A DNA stretch of 5,225 bases, taken from the NCBI GenBank assembly GCA_947176285.1, contig CAMWQF010000222.1, forward strand, positions 1 to 5,225. The letters are read 5' to 3'. Each line of letters begins with the position of its first letter. The stretch's first letter is position 1. Shown piece after piece: positions 1-5,225 of the stretch. A program made the translations under genes and the position numbers. The notes under the pieces were generated by a model. That model had not been told where the DNA came from. It saw nothing but the letters and a program-made list of their open reading frames with translations, and made no database searches. This stretch comes from an uncultured Porphyromonadaceae bacterium (GTDB taxonomy: Bacteria; Bacteroidota; Bacteroidia; Bacteroidales; Muribaculaceae).

Positions 1-121
1 CATTGCGGAATGCTGATATGAAAAAATCTCTTTCCATCTATTAGGTAGACGCAGACTGAAGGCATTTGCAACATACTTCGTAAAAAAATTTCAGGAAAAT
101 GTTTGGAGAATGAAGTAGGGG
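1..121. other. left-edge non-coding or gene-tail sequence, nothing assignable
   Basis: No gene can be supported here. Three short forward frames end early (stops at 14-16, 19-21 and 42-44). The longest open stretch, 17-118, gives 33 basic residues ending VWRMK but has no usable start, so it could at most be the tail of a broken gene. A 9-bp direct repeat, AAATTTCAG, occurs at 86-94 and 126-134 (40 bp apart), with no evident role. The segment probably holds the end of an upstream transcription unit plus spacer. Confidence 0.4.
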
Positions 122-152
122 CTTGAAATTTCAGAAGTTTGTATTAATTTTG
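122..152 (+). promoter_or_regulatory. Bacteroidetes-type promoter for the CotH-family gene
   Basis: TAATTTTG at 145-152 matches the Bacteroidetes -7 consensus TAnnTTTG in full. CTTG at 122-125 matches the -33 TTTG box with one mismatch, and the 19-bp spacer is within the usual 19-21 bp. Transcription would start near 158-160, leaving a leader of about 15 nt before the ATG at 174. The leader is A-rich with no Shine-Dalgarno sequence, as is usual in this phylum. Confidence 0.65.
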
Positions 153-173
153 CAGAAAATTCTGTAAAAAAAT

Positions 174-1934
174 ATGAAGTCTATCTTAGCAGCAATATTC
201 ACGTGCCTATGCGTCGCGTTCCATACTTTTGGCGCAACTCAGTCACTTTATTTTGTAGGAGGGTTCAACAACTGGGATATCTCACATCCTGAAATTGCAA
301 CTCCTGGTGCCAATGGTATTTTTGAAGTAGACATTGATTTCTCAAACAATAGGGAGTTCAAGATTTCTACTGTAAATCCTGAGGGATCTTGGACTCGCTT
401 TGACGAAGGAACACTTTATCCAAATTCTACAGTTAAGGATAACGAATGGATTTATATTCAAGAATTTCAGAAATCTCCCAACATTGATGCTCCGGAGAAA
501 AGAGTCTACACTGTAAAGGTAGATCTCGACAACATGCGTCTGATGTTTTCAACAGATATTTCCGGACATGAACCATGGTCCGGAACATTGCCGGTCATGT
601 TTATCACAACCGAAGGAAATCAGTCAATCACTTCTAAGGATGAATACTTGCAGGCTCATTATTATATTGACCCGATGGGTGTGGAAGGTGTTGAGGCTAT
701 AGGAAGTCTTGATGATCAAGCATTGATGCAGATTCGAGGACGAGGCAACTACACTTGGTGGGGATTTGATAAGAAACCATATCGTATCAAACTCGATAAA
801 AAGACAGAATTGTTGGGAATGAACAAGAGCAAGCACTTTGCTCTTCTGGCTCATGCTGATGACTCTGCTGCCGGACTGCGTAATGCACTAGGGTTTGCTG
901 CCTCTGAAGCAATTGGAATGCCCTGGACTCCGGCTACTCGTCCTCTTGAAGTGGTATTGAATGGAGATTATATAGGACTTTATTGGCTCACTGAGACAAT
1001 ACGGGTTGATAAAGATCGGGTGAATATAGTGGAGCAAGCAGATGATGCCATTGACGACGTAGATGGAGGGTGGCTTGTGGAAATTGACAACTACGATTCA
1101 GATCCACATGTAACAATAATGGACACTTCCGGACACCCGATATGGTTAACATACAAGTCTCCCGAGGTGCTTTCACAGGAGCAACAGTCATATCTCCAAA
1201 CTGCTATGCAGTCTATACAGAATGCACTTGCATCAGGCAACGAAAGCGAGGCTAATAGTCTTGTCGATTTTGATATCCTTGCTCGCTATTTTATAGTAAA
1301 TCAACTGATGCTTGATATGGAGTCATTCCATGGATCATGCTATCTCAATCGTCAAAGGGGAGAAGATGGGAAATGGAAGTTTGGTCCGGTCTGGGACTTT
1401 GGAAATGCATTTGCTGCTGGACGGGCAGACAAACCACGATTTATATTTGATCATCCTGATTTCTCACAAACATGGATAGGGGAGTTCTATGCAATGCCGA
1501 CATTCGTTGAGATTGTAAAGAAAATATGGTCTCGTTTTCTTGCAGAAGGCCCGGATATGCTTTCGACCGCTCTTCATGAGTATGCTGACCAGATAGCGGC
1601 TGCCGCTATCAGTGATGGGAAAAGATGGCCTAAATACTCGCATGCTGATGTAGCAAGAGAGTCAGAGCGTCTACAGTCATGGCTCTACGGATCGATTGAA
1701 TGGCTAAAAACCCAATGGGGAAGTGACGCTGACGTTGAATCCATTGAAAATGATCATTTATCTTTTAGAATTGATGGGAAAGATCTCATAATTGAAAGTT
1801 CAAGCAATAGTAAACTTCCTTTATTTAGTATAGACGGCACAACTCGGATCTTGACATTAAATCCCGGAATAAATACATTCCATCTGCCGTCAGGTATTTA
1901 TATATGCAATTTTCAAAAATTTGCTATACATTAA
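174..1934 (+). CDS. exported CotH-family protein with SusE/F-like N-terminal domain and sorting-type C-terminus
   Basis: This 586-residue protein begins with a type I signal peptide (K3, hydrophobic residues 4-17, likely cut after FGA at 19-21). Residues about 24-68 (YFVGGFNNWDIS, then GIFEVDIDF and EFKIST) resemble the small beta-sandwich, carbohydrate-binding-type domains of SusE/SusF-like proteins. Residues about 138-515 form a CotH domain: RGRGNYTWW at 188-196, KKPYRIKLD at 200-208, LNGDYIGLYWLTE at 262-274 and FGPVWDFGNAF at 403-413. CotH proteins are atypical, Fam20C-like protein kinases in Bacillus spores; many bacterial homologues are exported and of unknown substrate. D381, E383 and D408 are candidate acidic active-site residues. 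The tail (about 519-586), ending LPSGIYIC then NFQKFAIH, resembles a type IX secretion sorting domain. The ATG at 174 sits just after a good promoter, which supports the start. The gene appears monocistronic or weakly read through into the DUF695 gene. The CotH call is firm; kinase activity and surface anchoring are inference. Confidence 0.88.
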   Translation: MKSILAAIFTCLCVAFHTFGATQSLYFVGGFNNWDISHPEIATPGANGIFEVDIDFSNNREFKISTVNPEGSWTRFDEGTLYPNSTVKDNEWIYIQEFQKSPNIDAPEKRVYTVKVDLDNMRLMFSTDISGHEPWSGTLPVMFITTEGNQSITSKDEYLQAHYYIDPMGVEGVEAIGSLDDQALMQIRGRGNYTWWGFDKKPYRIKLDKKTELLGMNKSKHFALLAHADDSAAGLRNALGFAASEAIGMPWTPATRPLEVVLNGDYIGLYWLTETIRVDKDRVNIVEQADDAIDDVDGGWLVEIDNYDSDPHVTIMDTSGHPIWLTYKSPEVLSQEQQSYLQTAMQSIQNALASGNESEANSLVDFDILARYFIVNQLMLDMESFHGSCYLNRQRGEDGKWKFGPVWDFGNAFAAGRADKPRFIFDHPDFSQTWIGEFYAMPTFVEIVKKIWSRFLAEGPDMLSTALHEYADQIAAAAISDGKRWPKYSHADVARESERLQSWLYGSIEWLKTQWGSDADVESIENDHLSFRIDGKDLIIESSSNSKLPLFSIDGTTRILTLNPGINTFHLPSGIYICNFQKFAIH

Positions 1935-1962
1935 CTCGACATTCGCAAGTTCTAAATTAGTA

Positions 1963-2000
1963 CGCAGTGAATAAGCACTGTCTCTGCGCAAATGATTGCG
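1963..2000. other. small competing hairpins in the spacer after the CotH gene
   Basis: Three short perfect stems can form. CAGTG (1965-1969) pairs with CACTG (1976-1980) around a 6-nt loop. CGCAA (1987-1991) pairs with TTGCG (1996-2000) around ATGA. The alternative CGCAG (1963-1967) with CTGCG (1984-1988) shares bases with both and excludes them. No T-run follows, so this is not a convincing intrinsic terminator. I also find no good TAnnTTTG box in the 111-bp spacer, so the DUF695 gene may depend partly on read-through. Confidence 0.3.
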
Positions 2001-2045
2001 GATCAATATGCAAGAACAAGTAAAACTTGAATAAAAAGCAATATA

Positions 2046-2558
2046 ATGGGAATATTTGATTTTTTCAAGGGAAAAGAAAAGCAACCGAAACTTAAGGCTT
2101 CGGGAAGTTATGAAGTGTCGATTCCGGAGGAAAGGTTTGTGTGTGCCGATGTCAGAATTGACGGAAAACCACATGTATGTGTGCTCAACGAGGCTCTGAT
2201 GGAAGTGTCGCCTAAGGATCCGTTTCGATGGTATCTGTCCCTCATCATGAGATTTGAGAACTGTGTTGGTGATGATATGCCGGATAAAGAGGATATTGTT
2301 AAGATGCAGGATTTCATTGAATATCTATGCAAGCATCTGGCGGGCGATGATAATCATCCTAACGCTCTCTTTCTCGGACGCGTCACTGGAAATTGTGAGA
2401 CCCAGGCCATGTGGTATGTCAACAACCCGGGTTTGGCGAACACCTTCCTGCAGTCGCTGATATCATCCGGCAAATATCCCTTCCACTTCGAGTTTGTCAT
2501 GGAAGAGGATCCCGACTGGGAAGAAGCCCACTACTGGCTCGATCCGCTCAAACAATGA
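2046..2558 (+). CDS. DUF695 family protein
   Basis: A 170-residue protein with no signal peptide or membrane segment, so probably cytoplasmic. After a short N-terminus (MGIFDFFKGKEK), residues about 55-167 look like the DUF695 domain: WYLSLIMRFEN at 62-72, the acidic DMPDKED at 77-83, GRVTGNCETQAMWYVNN at 111-127, and the closing EEDPDWEEAHYWLDP at 153-167, where the DPxW element is typical of the family. The function of DUF695 is unknown; in other bacteria it often appears as a stand-alone domain or fused to regulator-of-RNase-E-like domains. The ATG at 2046 is preceded by an A/T-rich leader (AAAGCAATATA) without a Shine-Dalgarno sequence. The META lipoprotein gene begins 27 bp after the stop, so the two probably share a transcript. 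The family call rests on motif recall and is fairly sure; no role can be given. Confidence 0.75.
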   Translation: MGIFDFFKGKEKQPKLKASGSYEVSIPEERFVCADVRIDGKPHVCVLNEALMEVSPKDPFRWYLSLIMRFENCVGDDMPDKEDIVKMQDFIEYLCKHLAGDDNHPNALFLGRVTGNCETQAMWYVNNPGLANTFLQSLISSGKYPFHFEFVMEEDPDWEEAHYWLDPLKQ

Positions 2559-2585
2559 CCTAACAAATTAACATAATAAACATAT

Positions 2586-3071
2586 ATGAAAACAAGATTG
2601 ATGACGGCATTCTTTGCCGTAGCCATGATGGCATCCTGTACAGGAAATAAAGGTTCTGTCAATAATGACAGTGCAGAAGTGAATGATATTGCTGCAGAAG
2701 CGAATATCGACTTAAAAGGACAATGGTATATTGAGAATATATTCTTCAATGACTCTGATTATGTCCGTCCAGCCGAGATACTTCCCGACATCAAACAGTA
2801 TGTGCAGTTTACAGATAGCACATACTCCATAATGACCAACTGTAATTCAATCAGCGGATATTATACCCTTTCCGGCGATTCTATTACATTAGGAGATGGA
2901 ATGATGACAGAAATGGCTTGCGACAATATGCAGACCGAAGACGCAATCCGCAGGATACTTCCTGAAATTGCCGTAATAGACGTAGAGAATGATTCAATAG
3001 TAAGACTCAATTGTAGGAATCTTTCAGGTTATATCATTCTTAAGAAAAACACAGCCGATGAAGTGAAATAG
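2586..3071 (+). CDS. META-domain (HslJ-like) lipoprotein
   Basis: A 161-residue predicted lipoprotein. The signal sequence (MKTRLMTAFFAVAMMASC) ends in a lipobox-like MASC with Cys18 as the lipidated residue; M instead of L at -3 is tolerated in Bacteroidetes. A polar, acidic linker (about 19-41) leads into a META domain at about 42-155: LKGQWYIENI at 43-52, YVQFTDSTYSIMTNCNSISGYY split over 72-93, and MTEMACDNMQTEDAI at 107-121. The NCN...SGYY and TxMAC patterns are the family hallmarks. META/HslJ proteins are small envelope proteins; HslJ in E. coli is heat-inducible and linked to novobiocin resistance, but the molecular function is not known. Three domain cysteines (86, 112, 143) could allow a disulfide. 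The gene closely follows the DUF695 gene and is closed by the terminator at 3101-3133. Family and lipoprotein status are confident; role is not. Confidence 0.85.
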   Translation: MKTRLMTAFFAVAMMASCTGNKGSVNNDSAEVNDIAAEANIDLKGQWYIENIFFNDSDYVRPAEILPDIKQYVQFTDSTYSIMTNCNSISGYYTLSGDSITLGDGMMTEMACDNMQTEDAIRRILPEIAVIDVENDSIVRLNCRNLSGYIILKKNTADEVK

Positions 3072-3100
3072 AATGCAATCCATAAAAGTTTCTTAATGAA

Positions 3101-3133
3101 AAAATGGTCGCACATTTGAGTTGCGACCATTTT
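3101..3133. terminator. bidirectional intrinsic terminator between convergent genes
   Basis: AAAATGGTCGCA (3101-3112) pairs perfectly with TGCGACCATTTT (3122-3133), giving a 12-bp stem with a 9-nt loop. On the plus strand the stem ends in TTTT then GTTAAG; on the minus strand it ends in six T followed by CATTAAG. It lies 29 bp after the META lipoprotein stop and 19 bp beyond the dehydrogenase stop, so it can end both transcripts. Confidence 0.9.
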
Positions 3134-3152
3134 GTTAAGTGTACGTGTCTAT

Positions 3153-3908
3153 TTATTTCCTGCATATTACGCTGCCGCTTGCTTGATGCGTCGCCAGGAT
3201 GAGCATCTCGGCAATCTGCACATGTGGCGGTGCTTGCACCGCATACAATGCTGCATCGGCGATGTCGTCTCCGGTCAGAGGAACAATCCCTTTATATACG
3301 TTGGCAGCACGTTCTGTATCGCCATGGAAACGCACCTCGCTGAAGCGTGTCTCCACAAGTCCAGGTTTAAGCAGCGTCACCCTTATGGGAGTCTCAGCCA
3401 AGTCTATTCGAAGTCCGTCGGTAATTGCCTTGACCGCTGCTTTTGTTCCGCAATACACGTTTCCATTAGCATAAGCGGCATCCCCTGCCACAGAACCGAT
3501 ATTTACAACGTGTCCTTTGCCACGTGCCACCATCCCCGGCACCACTGCACGCGTCATATACAGCAGCCCCTTTATATTCGTGTCGATCATCGTGTCCCAG
3601 TCGCGGTAGTCACCTTCATACTCCTTTTCGAGACCGAGAGCAAGCCCTGCATTATTGACAAGAACTTCTATCTCCTGCCATTCAGCGGGAAGAGAAGCGA
3701 TGGCTGCTTCCACCGCTTCGCGATTGCGCACGTCAAACACCAACGGCAGAGCATCATCGCCAAGTTTTTCCCTTAGGGACTCCAACCTTTTAGTATTGCG
3801 TCCGGTAATTATTACGCGATATCCCGCGCCATACAAGCGACGAGCACATGCTTCGCCGATTCCGCTTGTGGCTCCAGTCACAAGCGCTATAGGTTTCTCT
3901 GTAGTCAT
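3153..3908 (-). CDS. ydfG: YdfG-like short-chain dehydrogenase (NADP-dependent 3-hydroxy acid dehydrogenase type)
   Basis: A 251-residue classical SDR from the ATG at 3908; an in-frame TTG at 3914 would add two residues and is less likely. The Rossmann motif TGATSGIG is at 11-18, TGR at 35-37 (an Arg that favours NADP), DVRN at 59-62, NNAG at 85-88 and DTN at 109-111. The catalytic triad is Ser139, Tyr152 and Lys156 (YxxxK), and PG is at 182-183. The stretches SLPAEW, VLVNNAGLALGLE, MIDTNIKGLLYMTRAV and FSEVRF closely follow E. coli YdfG, which oxidises L-allo-threonine and serine and reduces 3-oxo acids such as malonic semialdehyde. Length also agrees. The enzyme should be soluble, probably tetrameric, and cytoplasmic. 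It has its own promoter (3932-3963) and ends before the shared terminator. Its GC looks higher than that of the CotH gene (36 of 60 at 3181-3240 against 20 of 60 at 1261-1320). The exact substrate is inferred. Confidence 0.9.
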   Translation of the reverse strand: MTTEKPIALVTGATSGIGEACARRLYGAGYRVIITGRNTKRLESLREKLGDDALPLVFDVRNREAVEAAIASLPAEWQEIEVLVNNAGLALGLEKEYEGDYRDWDTMIDTNIKGLLYMTRAVVPGMVARGKGHVVNIGSVAGDAAYANGNVYCGTKAAVKAITDGLRIDLAETPIRVTLLKPGLVETRFSEVRFHGDTERAANVYKGIVPLTGDDIADAALYAVQAPPHVQIAEMLILATHQASGSVICRK

Positions 3909-3931
3909 AATCAAAGTTGTTTTTTCTACTG

Positions 3932-3963
3932 CAAAATTAACGAAAATTCATGATATTTAGAAA
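3932..3963 (-). promoter_or_regulatory. Bacteroidetes-type promoter for the dehydrogenase gene
   Basis: Read on the minus strand, TAATTTTG (3939 down to 3932) is a full match to TAnnTTTG. TTTC (3963 down to 3960) matches the -33 TTTG with one mismatch, with a 20-bp spacer. The start of transcription would fall near 3925, giving a leader of about 17 nt to the ATG at 3908. The left arm of the inverted repeat (3944-3954) lies inside the spacer. Confidence 0.6.
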
Positions 3964-4000
3964 TTGGTGGTACTATACAATATCAACTAATCATGAATTT
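3944..4000. repeat. 11-bp inverted repeat in the divergent intergenic region, possible operator
   Basis: AAATTCATGAT (3944-3954) is the exact reverse complement of ATCATGAATTT (3990-4000), with 35 bp between. Each arm contains the palindrome TCATGA, so each could bind one dimer; their centres are 43 bp apart, close to four helical turns. The left arm is within the dehydrogenase promoter spacer. The right arm overlaps TGAATTTG (3994-4001), a one-mismatch candidate -7 box for the thioredoxin gene that lacks a clear -33 partner. Repeat is certain; regulatory role is inference. Confidence 0.5.
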
Positions 4001-4040
4001 GGGTTGTTTTATTATTGAAACACTTATAAACACAGATATT

Positions 4041-4340
4041 ATGAATTACGCAGAAGAAATTAAATCAGCACCGGTGGTATTAGTGGAGTTTTATGCCTCT
4101 TGGTGTCCTCATTGTCAGAAGATGATGCCTATCGTTGCAGATATTAAAACCAGACTTGCAGAAAACCTCAAAGTCCTTCAGTTTGATATTGACAAGAATG
4201 AGGAACTTGCTGATCAGGAAAAGGTACAGTCCATTCCGACTTTCATCCTTTATGTAGACGGCAAGCAGGTGATGCGCGAGTCTGGCGAGATGACAGAAGA
4301 GGCATTGTTGCAGAAGATCAAGGCTGCCGCCGAAAAGTAA
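4041..4340 (+). CDS. small thioredoxin-family protein with CPHC active site
   Basis: A 99-residue single-domain thioredoxin fold, probably a cytoplasmic thiol-disulfide oxidoreductase since no signal peptide is present. The active site WCPHC is at 21-25 (Cys22, Cys25), preceded by VVLVEFYAS, where Glu16 takes the place of the buried Asp of E. coli TrxA. Pro30 in the following helix and the cis-Pro element SIPTF (64-68) are conserved, and VDGK at 72-75 and the C-terminal helix match the family. CPHC, not the usual CGPC of thioredoxin, is the motif of DsbA, and it tends to make the pair more oxidising. An upstream in-frame ATG at 3993 would add 16 residues (MNLGCFIIETLINTDI), but this overlaps the inverted repeat and lacks homology to thioredoxins, so the ATG at 4041, after an A/T-rich leader, is preferred. 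The gene is transcribed away from the dehydrogenase and closed by its own terminator. Confidence 0.88.
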   Translation: MNYAEEIKSAPVVLVEFYASWCPHCQKMMPIVADIKTRLAENLKVLQFDIDKNEELADQEKVQSIPTFILYVDGKQVMRESGEMTEEALLQKIKAAAEK

Positions 4341-4357
4341 TGAAAATAATATTTTTT

Positions 4358-4394
4358 TTTGAAGGAAATGTGACCACATTTCCTTCAAATTTTG
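4358..4394 (+). terminator. intrinsic terminator after the thioredoxin gene
   Basis: TTTGAAGGAAATGTG (4358-4372) is complementary to CACATTTCCTTCAAA (4375-4389), nominally a 15-bp stem; the innermost pair would open to leave a GACC loop. The stem is followed by TTTTG (4390-4394). Nine T at 4352-4360 precede and enter the left arm, so on the minus strand the hairpin is followed by A, not T; it should act only on plus-strand transcripts. It separates the thioredoxin gene from the MFS gene. Confidence 0.85.
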
Positions 4395-4426
4395 TTGTAT
4401 AGTTGCTTAATAAAAAATAATAGCCG

Positions 4427-5225
4427 ATGAAAAAAGGAATAGCCGCTCTTGCTCTCGGAACTTTCGGACTTGGAATGACGGAATACGTCATGATGAGTAT
4501 CCTTCCGGATCTGTCACATGATTTTAACGTAAGCATCTCGGAAGCAGGTCATCTCATATCCGCGTATGCCATAGGAGTTTGTGTAGGTGCTCCTTTAGTT
4601 GCGATATTCCTCAGGAATTGGCCGCTAAAACGTATATTGCTTTGGCTGATGGTATTTTATGCTGTCGGTAACGTCATGTTCGCTTCAAGTCAGTCTTTTA
4701 TGTTTGGAATGGTTGGCAGGTTCGTCTCCGGTTTGCCTCATGGAGCATTCTTCGGTGCCGGATCCATAGTCGCCAGCCGCCTGATGCCTGATAAGCAGAC
4801 TACTGCGGTGGCGTTGATGACATTAGGCATGACAGTCGCCAATCTGGTGGGCATTCCGGTCGGCAGTTTCATTGCCAACACATTCAACTGGAGATGGATT
4901 TTCTACTTCAACGCGGCATGGGGGGCAATAACACTCATTGCCATAGCCCTGCTGATAAAAGACATCGGCGCACTTCCTAAGACAAGCATACGAGGCGAGT
5001 TCCATTTCCTGAAGAATGCTGCTCCTTGGCTGCTCATACTTACTACCATACTTTGTCAGGCAGGAGCCTTCTCTATGTATTCATATGTAAGCCCTATAAT
5101 GAAGCAAGCTGGACTTGCACTTAAATTCATGCCAATATTGATGATAATAGTAGGAGCCGGAATGTGTCTTGGCAACTACTACAGCGGAAGGGTGAGCGAC
5201 CGCATCACCCCGGAGAAGACGACCC
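4427..5225 (+). CDS. araJ: AraJ-like MFS transporter, DHA1 family (3' end beyond window)
   Basis: The first 266 residues of a major facilitator protein, open to the window edge; AraJ-type proteins are about 390-400 residues, so roughly two thirds is present. It should lie in the inner membrane as a proton-coupled exporter. Hydrophobic segments at about 5-27, 41-62, 69-88, 91-116, 126-150, 155-177, 199-221 and 233-255 would be TM1-8. ALGTFGLGMTEY (9-20), SGLPHGAFFGAG (101-112), GMTVANLVGIPVGS (134-147, the antiporter motif C region) and FHFLKNAAPWL (192-202) follow E. coli AraJ closely. AraJ is arabinose-induced there, but its substrate is unknown, and this gene has no arabinose neighbours, so the symbol marks homology only. 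The start follows an A/T-rich leader (AAAAAATAATAGCCG). TATAGTTG at 4398-4405 is a weak -7 candidate without a clear -33 box. The terminator upstream argues for separate transcription from the thioredoxin gene. Confidence 0.88.
   Translation, partial: MKKGIAALALGTFGLGMTEYVMMSILPDLSHDFNVSISEAGHLISAYAIGVCVGAPLVAIFLRNWPLKRILLWLMVFYAVGNVMFASSQSFMFGMVGRFVSGLPHGAFFGAGSIVASRLMPDKQTTAVALMTLGMTVANLVGIPVGSFIANTFNWRWIFYFNAAWGAITLIAIALLIKDIGALPKTSIRGEFHFLKNAAPWLLILTTILCQAGAFSMYSYVSPIMKQAGLALKFMPILMIIVGAGMCLGNYYSGRVSDRITPEKTT

Noticed and set aside
17..118. Open stretch of 33 codons with basic sequence ending VWRMK, possibly the tail of an upstream gene.
   Set aside because: It is preceded in frame by a stop at 14-16, has no start codon except near its end, and matches no family I know; a frameshifted gene tail cannot be shown from this window.
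86..134. Direct repeat AAATTTCAG at 86-94 and 126-134, considered as a regulator site upstream of the CotH gene.
   Set aside because: Nine A/T-rich bases recurring in an A/T-rich leader are expected by chance, and no further copy or palindrome supports a binding site.
1890..2174. Minus-strand open frame of 94 codons over the end of the CotH gene and the start of the DUF695 gene.
   Set aside because: It overlaps two well-supported plus-strand genes, has no promoter match and no recognisable motif.
3132..3776. Long open frame of 214 codons on the plus strand, opposite the dehydrogenase.
   Set aside because: It lies antisense to a gene with a complete SDR motif set, has a Cys/His/Arg-rich composition typical of the reverse complement of coding DNA, and resembles no family.
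3993..4040. N-terminal extension of the thioredoxin from the ATG at 3993.
   Set aside because: The extra 16 residues do not resemble thioredoxin or a proper signal peptide (no positive charge at the start), and the ATG lies in the inverted repeat and likely promoter. The ATG at 4041 gives the normal family length.

Overview
The window reads as chromosomal DNA of a gut-type Bacteroidales bacterium (Bacteroidaceae, Muribaculaceae or Prevotellaceae-like; I cannot resolve further). The grounds are A/T-rich leaders without clear Shine-Dalgarno sites, two good matches to the Bacteroidetes promoter (about TTTG, 19-21 bp, TAnnTTTG), a secreted CotH-fold protein with a SusE/F-like N-terminal domain and a type IX-secretion-like C-terminus, and a META-domain lipoprotein.

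Layout, left to right. Bases 1-173 hold no gene I can support, but end in a promoter. A large exported CotH-family protein (174-1934, +) follows. A 111-bp spacer with small competing hairpins leads to a DUF695 protein (2046-2558, +). A META/HslJ-like lipoprotein (2586-3071, +) starts 27 bp later and is probably co-transcribed with it. A strong bidirectional terminator (3101-3133) separates these from a convergent YdfG-like short-chain dehydrogenase (minus strand, real ATG at 3908). The divergent intergenic region that follows carries the dehydrogenase promoter and an 11-bp inverted repeat whose arms sit about four helical turns apart. Next are a small CPHC-type thioredoxin (4041-4340, +), a strong terminator (4358-4394), and an AraJ-like MFS transporter (from 4427, +) that runs off the right edge.

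The genes do not form one evident pathway. The left half is an envelope/surface set (exported CotH protein, lipoprotein). The right half is housekeeping or stress-type metabolism: an oxidoreductase, a thiol-disulfide protein and a drug/sugar-efflux-type permease. The most interesting items are the three-part CotH fusion with an altered WDxD motif, and the divergent control region between the dehydrogenase and the thioredoxin. I see no CRISPR array, RNA gene, insertion sequence or clearly new multi-gene system.
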